Of a stretch of 64,000 nucleotides of DNA, positions 62,111 through 64,000 are shown in pieces (within the stretch, counting starts at the first letter, position 1; each line of letters begins with the position of its first letter). The translations under genes were made by a program, and so were the position numbers. Under the pieces are notes generated by a model. The model was not told the origin of the DNA, made no database searches, and saw only the letters and a program-made list of their open reading frames with translations. Source of the DNA: Sulfurisoma sediminicola (GTDB taxonomy: Bacteria > Pseudomonadota > Gammaproteobacteria > Burkholderiales > Rhodocyclaceae); contig NZ_BHVV01000008.1 of NCBI RefSeq assembly GCF_003865015.1, forward strand, positions 556,248 through 620,247, read 5' to 3'.

Positions 62111-62187
62111 TGGTGGGTCTGGTTGGGTTCGAACCAACGACCCCCGCCTTATCAAGACGGTGCTCTAACCAGCTGAGCTACAGACCC
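62111..62187 (-). tRNA. tRNA-Ile (GAT)
   Basis: 77 bases with CCA; acceptor GGGTCTG/CAGACCC, anticodon loop TTGATAA with anticodon GAT. Spacer tRNA between 16S and tRNA-Ala. The 134-base gap to tRNA-Ala contains a perfect GCATAGC/GCTATGC hairpin (62022-62038). Confidence 0.97.
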
Positions 62188-62200
62188 GCTGTTCAGGGTT

Positions 62201-62225
62201 AAACAACCGATAGGTTGTAGGTGCT
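62201..62225. repeat. 16S processing stem, 3' arm (pairs with 63975-63998)
   Basis: Complementary to 63975-63998 with one bulge and one mismatch, bracketing the 16S gene; the RNase III processing duplex of pre-16S. Confidence 0.75.
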
Positions 62226-62242
62226 CACAGAGCCTTGTGCTC

Positions 62243-63783
<1,541 letters not shown>

Positions 63784-64000
63784 AATCTTGTCAAAACTCA
63801 CTCAAACGAATATCAGAGGTCAGACTTGCATCTAACCTTTACTGTATATCTCGTGTAAGTGCTTGCTTCTATACTCTTAGCTTCAGCAGCAGCGTAACCC
63901 CTAAGGGTCGGAATTCCTCCCAGCTTGCCCCTTCGATCTCGGGAACAAACCCCACCACCGCCTCCAGCCCCACAAGCACCTACACCTATCGGCTGTTTGG
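63784..64000 (-). other. rRNA operon leader
   Basis: No gene. Holds the 5' arm of the 16S processing stem at 63975-63998. I could not recognise a convincing promoter; since the processing arm lies at the very edge, the rrn promoters must lie beyond position 64000. Confidence 0.7.

Overview
The window reads as ordinary chromosome of a GC-rich betaproteobacterium, most likely from the Rhodocyclales. The 23S gene carries the classic Betaproteobacteria signature at 60629-60645 (identical to the BET42a probe, with T where gammaproteobacteria have A). The 16S gene carries the beta-1 type signature near 63110. Gene order is also betaproteobacterial: exbB-exbD-lpxK-ycaR-kdsB-adk-pfp, phaC-phaB-phaR, and ndk-rlmN-pilF-rodZ-ispG-hisS-yfgM-bamB-der ... 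hfq-hflX-hflK-hflC-hisZ-purA. Sequence identical to the Accumulibacter 16S probe targets I remember is absent, so I do not assign a genus. I see no prophage, insertion sequence, CRISPR array or plasmid gene.

Layout. 1-4200: minus-strand cluster for TolQR-like proton channel, lipid A/KDO synthesis, adenylate kinase and PPi-dependent phosphofructokinase. 4200-9100: plus-strand xseA, sodB, a YeeE/YedE-TusA sulfur pair and a PAS-PAS-GGDEF cyclase. 9500-9880: a three-tRNA operon (Ala-Glu-Asp) with a strong promoter and terminator. 9900-17600: FAD-linked oxidase, patatin, rimO, phaR and a phaC-phaB-phaB polyhydroxybutyrate operon. 17600-24600: ZIP transporter, pgeF, rluD, bamD, rlmB, a PilZ protein, rnr and tRNA-Leu. 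24700-31000: a signalling operon with a decayed REC/HD-GYP gene, a CheY-like regulator, a PhnD-like binding protein, a very large hybrid kinase and an HTH-receiver protein. 31200-50600: the conserved purA-to-ndk housekeeping cluster, interrupted by an oppositely oriented frdABCD operon under a perfect FNR-type palindrome. 50700-56600: a DctPQM TRAP transporter and its divergent two-component system, whose sensor kinase is split by a frameshift in a run of six C. 56600-58500: tilS and accA. 58500-64000: one complete rRNA operon on the minus strand (16S - tRNA-Ile - tRNA-Ala - 23S - 5S); its promoters lie beyond the window.

Physiology suggested: polymer storage (PHB), dicarboxylate uptake by TRAP, fumarate respiration under oxygen limitation, and FNR-type control, typical of facultative Rhodocyclales. 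Most genes are packed with 1-4 base stop/start overlaps, so translational coupling is widespread. The most unusual items are the split DctB-like kinase, the decaying HD-GYP regulator inside an otherwise intact sensory operon, the CPSC variant of the TusA-like protein, and the frd operon sitting inside the der-hfq linkage.
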